Assembly (NCBI GenBank): GCA_032164295.1
Contig: JAJHTX010000008.1
Location: 1 to 64,000 of the forward strand
DNA: 64,000 bases
Reading direction: 5' to 3'
DNA from: Inonotus obliquus
Lineage: Eukaryota > Basidiomycota > Agaricomycetes > Hymenochaetales > Hymenochaetaceae
Made by a program: the position numbers and the translations under genes. Below the pieces are notes generated by a model. It did not search any database and was not told where the DNA came from. It saw only the letters and a list, made by a program, of their open reading frames with translations. Below, piece by piece: positions 32,504-44,169 of this stretch. Each line of letters starts with the position of its first letter. Within the stretch, counting starts at the first letter, position 1.

Positions 32504-33541
32504 TGGGGACTGGCAATCCCTAAGTGACTCGCGCGCGTTCCCACGGTCTATGCCGCGTCGTGCCGGCGCTCTTAAGCACATGAATTTACCGGTCAGTGAA
32601 AGACTCATTCGACTTCATCTTCCCCCTTCCACAACACAATAAATGCAAAAATAAATTGTCAATAACATATATCTGATCTAAATGAAGCTATTTCCGTCAA
32701 AAGGTAAAAAATTACTCAAAAAACCATTGAGATATGGCCTAGTACAGGGTTATAACTGACGAACTAAGCAATTTCTACAAATTTTTTTTTGTACAAATCG
32801 AAGGCAGACATGCAAAGATACAATTAAAACATTGATCTCGGAAATCCTTCAAAAATTCGTTGAGTTCATTCAGTCGAAGTATCACAGCAAATTCAGCATA
32901 TAAGGAAAATATACATCACGTGACCTGACTTGACCGCCTGCAAATTTCGTGAATGAGTGCATAAAAATACAACTCAGCATCATAAGAACTCCCAGAAAAT
33001 GCATAATTCTTATATCCATACTTTATGGGTAATAAACTGCATCTTTGATTGAGATAAAATAAGAAACAACTGGTGACATGTCTATAACCAGTACCATCAC
33101 AATTGGCTGTCAAATGGGATACTTGCAATAAATGTCATCTTTGGTATCAATATTGATAGGTTTGCCAGGCCGCTCAGGGTACAGAAAAAATGTTCTGATA
33201 TCTTTCATTGTAGTAGTTACTCATCTCAAGGGGAAAAGGTGGCTAACTTACCAAGGCTTGTCTCTTACAATTATTCCAAGTTGACCAGCAGTCATTTACA
33301 GTTTTACAAGTGAACTATAGCATATATGCATATCATTTATTGAGATTAGTGGAGTTATCACTAGGATGGTTCACTATATGCTCATTATTGCCTTATTTTA
33401 CATGGATTAATTATTTGAAGTGCGGTGTACAAGTGGAAGGCGGTAAACATGGATCATCGTTTTATACCATATTTGGTAAGTATACGAGCCCCGATTGAAA
33501 AAAGGGGGACACGGACAACGCGCGAGGATTGCCAGTCCCCA
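32504..33541. mobile_element. Non-autonomous DNA element, 1038 bp
   Basis: 16-bp perfect terminal inverted repeats TGGGGACTGGCAATCC, with CGCGCGTT shared just inside, flanked by the 7-bp duplication TTAGAAG (32497-32503 and 33542-33548). The interior is AT-rich and without a gene. A 7-8 bp duplication suggests hAT- or P-like transposition, but the superfamily is not assigned. A related terminus sits at 8607-8654. Confidence 0.75.
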
Positions 33542-33547
33542 TTAGAA

Positions 33548-34796
33548 GGGAAGGATAACAATATAGTTCGCGATTTAAGTAAAATGGCTTGTGGCCACCT
33601 ACAACAGACTGTGCAAGCGCTTTGAAATAAACTATTACTAAAAGGAGAAACCCCCCCCCCCCCAAGTTTCAGAATTGAATCTCAGTAGGAGAAAACCTCC
33701 CCTCTTGCAATGACTGCGGGGAAAAGAAAGAAAAAACCCCTATTATCGATAGTCGGGCACCCGCTAGAAAACAACCCGGTAGGAAAAAACTCACGGGGCC
33801 GACCATTTCAAAAGCAAAGTATCGGACGCGAGACTCAGCAGGAGATGCCTGACAGAGCCCCCCGCCGACGTAAAATTCAAAACCCAAAGAAGGGTGCGCC
33901 ACCCCTACTTTTGATACTGCTTCCTCACTTTCCCCACTTCCTCCCCGCTGACAGACCCCGTGCACCACATTGAGGGAGCAGCTGCATCCGGCAGCATCCG
34001 GCCTGGGTACCGGCGTGATGTCCTGGGTCACTACATCCGGTAGCATCTGGCCTGGTTACCGGCGTGAAACCCGCGTATAACGTGCGAGACCTCTTGAACT
34101 CGTCCCCCCGTAGGTAGGAGTAGATTGTTCGGCTTCAAGAGGAATTCAGCCTGCCCTATTGGAATCGCCTGCCAGGCAATCCGAGCGCAGTGAACAGGAA
34201 TCTAGGGTATCACCCCTAAACTCCGCTACCTATGTAGAAGGCTGTGCGATCGTCTTTTCGGAGTGTCGCAAGCTTTGGGTATAAAATAAGCTCCGGACCG
34301 GTGAACCGACCGTGTGAGCGTAAATGACAAGACCGGGGCCAAAGAAGCCAGCCGTGAGAGAGTCGTCGACAACCAATCAATGGCCGCTATAGAATGTGAG
34401 CAGAGCAGGGGGTGACGACCCCGCTCTAGGATATGCGCCAATGCGCTTCGAGTCGTGTTGCACCGAGGCGCAGGTAAGCCGTATCATGGATGAACGGGGT
34501 ATCCTCAGTCTGAGGGAAGGCAATAGCCCTGCCGGTTTTGACGAACTGGACGGTCGCCAGCATAGTTTCCATCAGAGAGTAAGAGGCGAACAGTCACAGA
34601 GAACAGGAACAACAGCCTGTCTCCCACTGCAGTCGACCAGGTCCTATGTAGGAGGCTGGGTTTACGACGCCCACCGCGCATAAGGCAGCGAAGCGGAGCC
34701 GTCCCACCACGTCCACGCAGGACAGCACACTCACACAGAGAGGCCCAACCCATGCTACAGGCGATGATGGTGGTTTAAGAGAGAGAAGGGAAGGAT
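33548..34796 (-). mobile_element. Deleted LINE copy (5' UTR joined to 3' tail)
   Basis: Most of it (about 33700-34790) is homologous to the 5' UTR of the full LINE at 42310-43437. Shared are the GTGATGTCCTGGGTCAC and ACCGGCGTGA segments, the 34270-34400 segment and others. Its last 80 bp (33548-33630) instead matches the LINE 3' tail (AATGGCTTGTG, AGGATAACAATAT). It therefore lacks all ORFs. A 45-bp segment around the ACCGGCGTGA word is duplicated in this copy. A run of 12 C lies at 33653-33664. It is joined head to tail with the full LINE at GGGAAGGAT (34788-34796). Confidence 0.65.
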
Positions 34797-34890
34797 AACA
34801 ATATATCATTTGTAATAGTAATAATGGCTTGTGACCATATGACAAAGCGATCTGAAACACGTAACTACTTAAACAAGAATGAAGAGAAGC

Positions 34891-34985
34891 TCCCATATTT
34901 CAAAGAAACCCGGAAGAAAACCCCGTATCTCAAAAAGAAACCCGGAAGAAAGCCCCATATTTCAAAGAGAAACCTGGAGAACCGA
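34891..34985 (+). repeat. Three tandem copies of a ~31-bp unit
   Basis: Units share CATATTTCAAAGA and AACCCGGAAGAAA words at about 31-bp spacing, just inside the left end of the LTR. Confidence 0.75.
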
Positions 34986-35099
34986 CCCCCATCATGTTCA
35001 TCACCAAAGTTGAAGCAAACGAAGGAAACCTCACCCCCGCGGGGATGTAAAACCTCTGTTCATCTTCATGGCGGCTTGAAGACCTCGATCAGGTGAGTG

Positions 35100-35921
35100 A
35101 TGGAGGCTGTTAGAAAGGTAGTATTATCCATCATTAATAAGCCAATAACTATGAGCGTCCTACGTTGGATACAAGAGCGGTTAGCGGCAGTAATACAAGT
35201 ACTAGAACAGCCCATCGTTCCCCCGACACCGCGAAGCAATATACTACGATGTTGCAACACGTGCCGCCCAGCTAAAGAACTAGCTGGAGGACTGATGCGA
35301 GAATTAATCAGAGAGATCACGTACGGAGACATAATGAACGGACAAGCCGACATAATGATACGACGTCGATTTGTAGAACTAACCTACGACCCTAACCAAC
35401 AAATGCAAAAAGCTTATGAAAGGGAGATACGAGTATTATCCTACGACGCTGGATACTTTGTAATGATGATCGGAATACGAAACGTAGCACAGGAAGGAAG
35501 ACACGAACGATGCGACGCAGCTATAGTAGATGTCGACATTGCTTACAAGCGAGACCAAACCGGAACGAATGAGAGGACTGCATATGCTTGGGGGCATTGG
35601 ATAATGAATTACATAAGTCGAGGATTACCTTATGGATATACCATAATGGAAATAAAGGTAGAACAGTACGGCGGAGTAATACACTTACAAGGAGTACAAG
35701 GGATAAACCTACAACGCGCCAGGACAACGCCAGGATATACACGAGTGCAAACTATTCGAAACTGGCTGACTGTACCACGACCGATCCTACCGATACCAAC
35801 GAGACCCGAAATACAAGAACAGGTGACTCAGCAATTACCTAGAATAGCTGAATTAGATCAAGTGCCGTTACCTACACAAGGATCAAACCTATCTACAAGA
35901 TGGTACCGCCCACTACCCTAA
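35100..35921 (+). CDS. LTR-internal ORF, unknown protein
   Basis: Open frame of about 273 aa from ATG 35100 (MEAVRKVVLSIINKP), fully contained in the LTR-like element. It is arginine- and glutamine-rich, with the segment YDAGYFVMMIGIRN and a later GLPYGYTIMEIKVEQYGG that look like beta structure. No catalytic motif or known domain is seen. Its placement, upstream of a TATA box in a long LTR, mirrors the ORF at 13925, with which it shares the M-x-x-V-R opening. It may be an accessory protein of a large-LTR retrotransposon family, or a captured gene. Confidence 0.5.
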   Translation: MEAVRKVVLSIINKPITMSVLRWIQERLAAVIQVLEQPIVPPTPRSNILRCCNTCRPAKELAGGLMRELIREITYGDIMNGQADIMIRRRFVELTYDPNQQMQKAYEREIRVLSYDAGYFVMMIGIRNVAQEGRHERCDAAIVDVDIAYKRDQTGTNERTAYAWGHWIMNYISRGLPYGYTIMEIKVEQYGGVIHLQGVQGINLQRARTTPGYTRVQTIRNWLTVPRPILPIPTRPEIQEQVTQQLPRIAELDQVPLPTQGSNLSTRWYRPLP

Positions 35922-36538
35922 ACTAATCAAAGAGAGGCTAGTAACACAGAAGTAGGGAAATAAGGAAGGAAGTAAAAGAGAAAGCACGGACCAGGTATCA
36001 TAAAGGAAGGAACAGATAAATACCATAAACAGTAAGTAACAAGGTAGTAACGTCACGCATGTAAATTAGTATATAAGGAGGCCATCGTAGAGCCGACCTA
36101 GTAGTTTAATCCAAGTCAAGGGACCCTACCATAAGTCCCTAAGTTAAATCGTAACATCAATTACTTGCGAGCCAGTAAATTACCAGTAGCGACACGGCTG
36201 AACTAAACCGATTGTGTGAAATCGAAGTGAAGCTAAAAATACGGATTGCAACTAGATTGTTCTCCCTATTGTCTGCACGGTACGAGCTACTCACAACGTA
36301 GTGCGATTCCCGATATTCCCTTATCGTGAATAACAATCAGTATAACAATCGCGTCTTCACGCCGACTTAATACTGTACGATTATAGTATCAGGTTCAACT
36401 GCAATACTAGTTAGTTGCTAGTTGTTTCAGATCGGATCAGCTACACAGTCCACTAAGGTGATTAGCAATTCCATAACCAGTATTGTAGAATTTGGATTAA
36501 CCCCTCAAACCGAGGAATTAGCCAGATTGGTCCGTCGA

Positions 36539-39500
36539 TCAAGAATCAACGAACCCTCCACGGAGATAAACAGAGGCAAGGATGTTGTTGAACTGATGAA
36601 ACCAGTCCAACGTCTGGGTTTGAGGAACAGGTCCTCGGTGGAGCGGGCAGGCAAGAAGGCGGTGGGCAACCGTGTCCAAGACCTCACAAGACGGGCAGTC
36701 TGCATTCACATCGCCGAGTCGTGAAAGAAATTCACCTACTGACGCAACTCCAGCAAGAAGTCGGAGGGCAGTAGTTTCCCCAACTCGCGATACCGTAGCG
36801 TGTGTGATGTGGATAGGGAAGGGGCATGGATTATTAATGATGAGCCTCTGGGATGGTGTTTCTATAGTGTGGTACCGAGCTGTTTGCTCAGTGATGAGAA
36901 GCTCCTTCCATGCCGAGACAGTGTCCAAGCATGCAGAAGTCTTGACCCCTTCCACCGAAGCAGCTGGGAATAAAACATACTCGTTATCCTCCAAAGGAGG
37001 TTTAACGGGGAACGAACGAGATGGAAGAACTCGAAAAGAAAACTGGGCCCTGGACTGATCCATCGCGCAGATAAACTGTTCGATGATAGCCTGTACCGCT
37101 GGATCAGGGGACAACAAATCCGACCGAAACACTACTGGAATAAAAATGCAAATGGGAATAAAACGCACATCAGTAAAAGGGTGAGTCAAAAAATGAAACA
37201 TAAATTTAGCCAAGGAAACCAGAACTAGAGAAAAGGAATCCAAGTCCTCAGCCGCGTGATACACGATCTGTTTCTCCAAGAGACCATCGCCCCAATCCGA
37301 CCAGACTTCCACCCGCCTAGGTCTCTCCATAGTGTATACCCACACTGTCGGGCCCTGTACCCGCCGGGGATGATCCAAGATGTTCGCCGTGATACGATGC
37401 CAGGAGGAACGGTATCTCAGGTTTGGAAACTGCGTGATAGGAAGCATGGGTCGACGTACAATGCTTCTCCAATACTCCATCCTTATCGGCGGTGATCCCA
37501 GCCGATTCGCCTCTATCCTAGAATTCTGGGTTTCCGCCGTGTATGCCATGGTTAAGACAACCGGAGGTAAGCCCGCAAGGACTTCCATAATGTCCGTCCT
37601 GGTGATCGGGAGCCAAGCGCCCATATCCAGTAGTGCACGTCTGTGGAGCGGTTCGAACCGCGTCGCTAGATCTGGCTGCTTAGTCATCCAGATAGACGCT
37701 CCCCACGCCATGACCGGGATCAGGATGTTCTGGTAAAAGCGGCGCATGGCCTTGAGTCTTGCGCCCGCAGAGCGACTCGTCATCCAGCGTAGAGCATTCC
37801 ACGTATGCCTGGCCGCGTTAACTCGTGACGTAATGTGCGGTGTGAAGCTACCAGTGTCCGACATTTCTATGCCCAACCATTTCAGCACCTCACCCGACCA
37901 TTCGATCTGTAGGCCGTTTAAGTTCAGAGGGGCCCTCAGGGTCGCCCTATTCCTTCCCTTAGCGATGCCTTTGATGGACGCAGGGTCAATCTTAAGCCCA
38001 ATGCCTGTAAGAGCTTCCTCAACCTTTCGTAGGCCCTCCTGAGTCGCCCTCAGCAGTTCAAACACATTTCTCCTCTTGGTAAGGAGTAAACCGTTGTCCA
38101 TGTAGAAGAACACCTTCTGTTCCAGGTGTCTTATTGCAAGGTTAGCCGCTATATTCGCGAGCACTGGCGACATAGGGGAACCCTGTGGGACGCCCACGTT
38201 CGGCTTGGTAAACCACTGCGATCGCTGTCCGTTGAAGGAAAAGGCGATTTTCCTACCATCAGTGAAGTCCATGATTAGTTTGGTCCACTGCTGAGGGACC
38301 CCTAATTCATCTAGGCTGTTCCGAAGGACCTCCGGGCGCACAGTGTCGAAGAAGCCCTGGATATCGAAGCCAACCATCGTATACGTTTCCGCCTCATCCT
38401 GGGACGCTTCTATGAGCGCGTGCCATGCCGACATTACCGACGCACCCCGCCTACCTCCAAACTGCCGCTTATCGAAAAGGGGGCTCATGTGGAGAAACTC
38501 CTGTAGTCGAGCAGCGATTACTCGCTCGACGACCTTCGTGAGGACCTCTTCAACACAAATGGGGCGGTATGCTCGTGGTGTGTCTAACAGGTATGGTTTA
38601 GGCTTACGAACCATCGCCACGACCGATCTCTTCAGTTCCGAAGGGTAACAGCCTGTCTGAATCATCCCATTAAAGAGCCGAGTGAAGCATCCAATGTGGT
38701 GCCTAATGACCAGTTCTAAAGCGTGGAGAGACATTCCAGAGGGGCCTGGCGCACTGTTGGCCTTCATGCCACCCATAGCGATGAGCACCTCACTTTCTGT
38801 GATGTTCCTCATACTTCCAACCGAGCGTAAAGGTATCTCCACCACGGGATCCCTTCGCTCCGGAAAATAGTGCTGGCGGAATGCCTGAGCTATTTCGACA
38901 TGCCTGACCACCCTAAACGGAGCTACTAGCGACTGAATGTTGACTTTCCTGCGTGGTAAACCCGCCTTGTGGAAAGACCATGGGGACGCGTTGTCTGCTT
39001 CTTCTCAGCGCCTACGGTACCATCCCTCACGTCTGTCTCGCAACCAGTACAAGAGATCCGGGGTGTTTTCTGCCACTCGTCGATCACATTCCTCATCCCA
39101 CCACCTCTCTTTCTTTTGCGCAGTCGTCTCGTATGTCAGCGCATTCGTCGCCTGCTGGGTGCTTGTCCACAGTCGCAAAATCCACGCTGAGACCGCTTTG
39201 TTGGTGTTGAAGCTCTCCTCCCAAAAAGCAGCAGGGACCATATACTCTAGCTCCGCCGCCCAGGACTCCACTTTGTCGTTGGGAATGCCCATCCGTACAA
39301 GACTTGCACGGTTGAAGATACCAGTGAAGTCCACAACCATGACCTTATGCTGCAGATGTGACCCTGTATTCCTGACTGCGCACCAGGTAAGGCGTAAGTC
39401 AGGTAGAGTGTTCGGGGTGAAAAATATGACGTCTGGGTGAGATCCTCCTCCCGCCCGTGCGCCATGACACGTAACCTCCCTAGGGTCGTCAGCACAAGCA

Positions 39501-40060
39501 ATACCCGGAGAATTATCCAGCCAGGTTTCGAAAAAGTCCGATTGCGTTCGACAGTCCGCAGAACGATGAGCAGGGAAGTCCGACCATCTCCCTACAGCAT
39601 TGACATCCGCACCGATGACCGATCTAGTCGGGAAACCCCGTTGGAAATGCTGGGCCGTCGCATTCCATGTTGAGGCATGCGTGGCATGCGGGCAGTACAC
39701 CGAGAAGACATGTATGTCCCCTATGTCCAAATGTAACTCAATGTGTACCATGGTGGATGGCGGGACGTCAGTGTGTTGTGACCATCTCACCCCATTCGGG
39801 ATAGCAATAGCGACCCAGGGGTCCCCTCCCGACGCCATAACGATCCTATGGCCACCAAAAAGAGGAGCTCCCATGTCCTTCACTTCGCGTTCACCCGTGT
39901 CCCTCGCAACACCAACCGTAGAGAAAGGAACCTCCTGTATGCTCCATACATCCAGATCCCATGCAGACAAAACTTGTTTTTGCAGTTTATGTTGAGCCAT
40001 AAATAAAGCCAAGCGCGAACGACCAGCGTTATACGATATGAAACGTAATTCACCCTTCAT
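36539..40060 (-). pseudogene. LINE ORF2: endonuclease-reverse transcriptase
   Basis: An apurinic-type endonuclease comes first (MKGELRFISYNAG; catalytic E in SIQEVP; GADVNAV in place of GDFN; SHPDVIFF). The RT follows with FDIQGFFDT (motif A), GVPQGSPMSP (motif B) and FYMDNG (motif C, second Asp replaced by Asn). The C-terminus has CPSCEVLDTVAHRLLACPLH, the zinc motif typical of R1/Tad1-like ORF2. A TGA at 39005-39007 falls between endonuclease and RT; the frame continues open on both sides, so it is one broken ORF. The start codon overlaps the ORF1 stop as TAATG, a known termination-reinitiation arrangement in some LINEs. Confidence 0.85.
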
Positions 40061-42284
40061 TAATATGAGGGCGGGGAGCCAGAACGTGGAGCGTTACTAG
40101 GAGGGCGCCTGGGGCAACGCGAGTCATTGGCCCTATGCGGACCTTGGCAGTTTGCACACCGAATGTCGTGTTTACAGACATTCACGTCAGCGCATGCGTC
40201 GCATTTCTTCTCACATAGCTCCGTCTGGTGAGGTTCCGCGCACCGTGCACATCGATAGTCTTCGATGCAGTCTTGGTCACTGTGGCGGTACCGCCAGCAT
40301 TTGCGACATTGCATAGGACCCATACGGACCCGTTGTTCGACCGCATATTGATAGCGGCCGTAGTATCGAATGGCGCGCTTGACAATTCCATTGTGGTGGA
40401 AGATAGCGTCCTGAGCCTTGAGCGGGTGGGACACCGCGATGATCAGAGAAGCAGTAGCCTTAGGGTTCTTGGCCACCAAGCCCTGCAGGAATGTCTCCGT
40501 GCCTGAAAAACGCGGAGCTTCCGTGAACGGAAATTCGATGAAAACCGGGTTGGAAAGCCGGAGCTCCGCAGCTATTTCGAGCGGGGTGTGCATCTTGCGA
40601 GTCGTCAGGTTCACAATGGGGAAGCCCGGGACAATGAACTGGAAGTTTTCCACAAACGGGACAAACTCCACCGAGGTCATAGCATCCGACGTGATTCGGA
40701 GCTTCTTCTGCAGCTCCTCCGCCCATGCCGGTCTGTATTCCGCGATGTCGGGCCGAGCGTCCACCTCAATGGAGAAGTCCCCTTTCAGAGTCCACTGACC
40801 TTTACGTAGAATAATCGCGCCGCCTTTGTTAGGCGTGGGTTTGGACGCACGGGCAGCAATGTACATCTCTTCCCGAGATAGGGTCGGTCGAGGTTTGATG
40901 GAAAACCCTAGCATAGACGCGACCTTGGCCTTGTTCTGACGGGCCTGGTTAACCGTAATGGGTTTCTTCTCCAGGGGAGCCTTCTTCGCTACAGGGCCCT
41001 TAGCCGCCTGGGCGTAAGAATGAGACGCCGCATTCTGCTTAGTAACCCGGACAAAGGGTTGTGCCACCGGGGCCGGGATGTAGAGGACGTACCGGTCCGG
41101 AATACCACGAGACTCGTTGGCCGAGTTGATGGCATCAACGTCAATGACCTCAATCACCGCGTCTTGCGGGGCCTGCCTTCCCTTGCCTTTAGCCGGCTTG
41201 GGTGGGGCAACCGCTTGGAGGGTAGTATTATGCTGGACCTGCGCACCAGGGGCTACTACCTGCACACCTGGGCGTCGACTATCGGTCTGGTTCTGGGGTG
41301 CTTTATTCAATCCACCTCTCGGGGCAGCACCCTGCACGGCGGGGGGTTGAGCCCACCGAGACGCCTGGAGTCCTTGACCCCCTGTGGCTGTCTGGTGGAC
41401 GGGACTCGGCAAACGTCCCTGTTCGACCTTCTTCAGCCGTTCGCCTATTATGGCCAACTGCTTACTCGTCTCCAACGCCTCCTGCCGCGCCCGGCGATTC
41501 TCAATGGTTTGTTCCTCGCCCAATAACTTGAGGCGATCCAAGATAGTGTACATGTGGGGGTCAGCGTCCGAGCCATGCGTCGGATAGACCGCCGGTGTGA
41601 GCGCGCAGTCACTGGCCAAGTGCCAGAGACCATCCGAAAACCTGCCGGGGTAAAGGGCTTCCTTGTTGTACCCGTTGCCGAAACCCCACTGGAAACGGTC
41701 CATGTGGTCGTTATTGGCGAAAGGACCGTGACCTTGCCGAGCGTGTAACCCATCTGCTCGAAGTTGTGTGCCGGCGAGCCCGGCTGAGAGCCAGGTGACT
41801 CAGCTACTATTTCCGGGACTTGGAGTTCCTTCTCCATCTGGTCAAACACACCCCCTATGTAATTGTACGTCTGGGCGTAGGAGGTCTGTGCGTCAAAAAC
41901 GCTTTCCACCTCCATCTGTTCATCCCACGTTTGCTTCGCTGGCGCAGTCGTCTCCTTAATCGCCTCCCGGGACGCCTTACACTTGCCCAGACGCTTGTCC
42001 AGGGCCTCTGCTACTTCAGTGTCAACTTGCTGGTTGGTCGGTACATCCCAGCCTGAATCAGCCGTGCGCGCTCGAAGGTCTTCCAACGAGGCTGTAGACA
42101 TCTGAGACCTTACTAATGCAGGGTCCGGAATGAACAACGATGCCCCCACAGACTGGGAGACACGGCCGATGGCAGGTTTAGGTGGCGCAGGGGGTGCCCC
42201 TTTGCTAGATAAAGCTGCTTGTATACGTTTCACTCCTCCACGAGTCACCGATCGTAGGCTACGAGACTCGCCGCTATCACTCAT
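40060..42284 (-). pseudogene. LINE ORF1: gag-like RNA-binding protein
   Basis: Starts at ATG 42284 (MSDSGESRSLRS). The N-terminal third is in one frame up to about 41735 (MGYTLGKV). The rest lies in a second frame that is open well upstream of the junction and continues HGPFANNDHMDRFQWGFGNG, so a one-base indel is likely. The C-terminus has a cluster of CCHC knuckles (CRKCWRYRHSDQDC, CARCAEPHQTELC, CANCQGPHRANDSRC), as in R1/Tad1 ORF1 proteins that bind LINE RNA. It ends at TAA overlapping the ORF2 ATG. Confidence 0.8.
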
Positions 42285-43437
42285 GGCGGTAAGAGAAGAG
42301 AAGGGAAGGGAAGGATGACACACCAATTTAGTATTGGGAACTTTAATCTATGCTAGGGCACTAGGCCTACAAATTGCCGGGACTAAGCAACCGGACAGCC
42401 AAGAGAATAAGGCCCGTAAGGGCAATACGGGGAAAACAAAAGAAAACCCCTGCTGTTAATAGTCGGACACCCGCCAGAAAACACCCAGTAGGAAAAAACA
42501 GACAGGGCCGACCATTTAAGAAAAGATAAAATCGGGTCAGAGAACAACAGATATGAGGTCTGCCATTCCCTTAGCCGACGTACAACTACTTGCCTTAAAA
42601 GAAAATGCACCGCCCCTACTCTGATACTGCTTCCGCACTTCCTCGCTACCTCCCCGCTGATTCGAGCCTCGTACGCCACGTTTGAGGGAGCAGCCGCATC
42701 CGGCGGCATCCGGCCTGGTTACCGGCGTGATGTCCTGGGTCACCGAAGCGAACCCGCGTCTAACGTACGCGACCCCTAGAGCTCTGTCCTCTTCTTGGGA
42801 CTCCCCGGCTCGGCTTAAATTCGAGAGGTATTCGGGCCTGCCCATACTGGAGACGCCGCCCAGCGCTCTAAGGACAGTGCGCAGGTATCCAGGGCTTCAC
42901 CCCCAGACCCCGCTACCCTACGTGGAAGGCCGTGCGATCGTATTTCGGAGTGTCGCAACTTTCAGGCTTACATAAAGTGGCTCCGGACCGGTAAACCGAC
43001 CGTGTGAGCAAGATAGGGCGACCTCGGGCCAAAGGAAGTAGGCCGTGAGAGAGTCGTCAACAGCCAATCAATGGCCGCCGTAGATAAGGAAACTGAGTGG
43101 GGGGTGACGACCCCGCCCCATGAATCGCGCCGGTGCGCGTCGAGACGTTGTGCGCCAAGGCGCAGACAAGCCGTATCGTGGACAAACGGACCACCTTTCA
43201 ATTAAGGGAGAGGTAGGCGCCCTGCCGGTGTTTGACGAACTGGTCGGTCGCCAGCGTAGTTTCCATCGTAGAATTAAGAGAAGGCGGTACAGTCGCGGTA
43301 GGCACGTATGCAGACCCACTGCAGTCAGCCAGGGCTACCAACAGGCTCCACTGGGCTTACGACAGGGTTCCCCCGCAGGGGATACACACCCACACACCAA
43401 ACGATGGTGGTGGTTAAAGAGAAAGGAAGGGAAGGAT
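42285..43437 (-). promoter_or_regulatory. LINE 5' UTR
   Basis: About 1.15 kb of non-coding sequence before ORF1. It is repeated in the deleted copy at 33.6-34.8 kb. GGGAAGGAT occurs at both of its edges (42308 and 43429), suggesting a monomer-like unit. It probably holds an internal promoter. Confidence 0.6.
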
Positions 43438-43902
43438 GGAGTGGGAGCGGACACGTGATACGATTTGACCATCTGTGACCATCACATCACAGTCACACGC
43501 TGAATTCGTTCGTAATGTAATTATGTGATCAATTGATCGAGTCTGGAGTCGGTCGAGTACAAACACTGGCATGTCAGCCACCTTCACCATTGTATGTGAA
43601 CCGTCATAAGACACAGCATGCCTGAGCAGGCATACACCGTCACTGATGGAAAGGTCTTGCTGTCTTTTGCATAACATGGTGCCCAGCATCCGACAACCTG
43701 CTTACTCAAAATTCCGCACAAAGTCAAGCGATTTAGGTCTCGTGGAACCAACCGCGAGATACAACAAGCAAATCGAGGGACGCTCCCAATGATAAAAAGG
43801 ACTTTTTACAGCAGTTGTCAAAAGGCCCGACCCTCTGCCAGGTGTGTCTGTGTCCCCGCACCAAGACTACCTCAGATTGGTTCATAATCAAGCCTTCTAA
43901 CA
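43438..43902. other. Spacer, nothing recognised
   Basis: Between the LINE and a small plus-strand frame. No repeat or gene was recognised. Confidence 0.4.
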
Positions 43903-44169
43903 TTGACCCAAAGTTTGCGCCGTATTATTGAACGTCATCGCCGGCCAGTTGGTGGTATAGATGTCGACAGCGTCCAGAACTTGCTTGTAATGGGATCAGA
44001 ACTTCTCTTGACGCTCCGGGAGGCAGAGGAACGCAGAGTAGAGGGACACAAAATAAAGGAACACGCAGCACGGAAGGTCCTGGAGTGGCGGAGCTACATC
44101 TATGAGCAATACTCGACGAATGAGGATGAACCTGAACGACCAACCGATTTGGGTGATGAAAACGATTAA
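43903..44169 (+). CDS. Small hypothetical, probably a last exon
   Basis: Open, charged, helix-rich frame (RRIIERHRRPVGGIDVDSVQ then LLTLREAEERRVEGHKIKEH) ending EDEPERPTDLGDEND. It has no ATG at its start, and AG acceptors lie just upstream, so it looks like the 3' exon of a gene whose 5' part was displaced, perhaps by the LINE insertion. No family is recognised. Confidence 0.35.
   Translation: MTQSLRRIIERHRRPVGGIDVDSVQNLLVMGSELLLTLREAEERRVEGHKIKEHAARKVLEWRSYIYEQYSTNEDEPERPTDLGDEND

Larger units (their letters stand above)
34853..36429 (+). mobile_element. Solo LTR-like element, 1577 bp, nested in the LINE
   Basis: Perfect LTR ends TGAAAC and GTTTCA, flanked by the 4-bp duplication GATC (34849-34852 and 36430-36433). 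Removing it rejoins the LINE 3' tail. Like the LTR at 13717 it is long, begins TGAAA, encodes one ORF in its 5' half, and has a TATA box (TATATAAGG near 36071) before a non-coding 3' third. No gag-pol is associated with it. Confidence 0.7.
34797..43437 (-). mobile_element. Tad1/R1-like non-LTR retrotransposon (LINE), full length but mutated
   Basis: Minus-strand order: 5' UTR (43437-42285), ORF1 with zinc knuckles, ORF2 with AP-endonuclease, reverse transcriptase and a C-terminal CCHC-type zinc motif, then a 3' UTR interrupted by the LTR at 34853-36429. GGGAAGGAT occurs at both ends (34788-34796 and 43429-43437) as a probable target duplication and again at 42308-42316 before ORF1. Known defects are an ORF1 frameshift, a TGA between endonuclease and RT, and YMDN in the RT. 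It is therefore unlikely to move by itself. Confidence 0.85.

Noticed and set aside
34824..35096. Lysine/proline-rich frame upstream of the LTR ORF
   Set aside because: It is the translation of the ~31-bp tandem repeat within the LTR.
36539..38911. Reverse transcriptase ORF as a separate gene
   Set aside because: It is in the same frame as the endonuclease ORF, separated only by one TGA, and has no ATG of its own at the start; it is the second half of ORF2.
33650..43440. The two 1.1-kb direct repeats as LTRs of one giant element
   Set aside because: The left copy ends in LINE 3' tail sequence and both are bounded by GGGAAGGAT, so they are LINE 5' UTR copies rather than terminal repeats.
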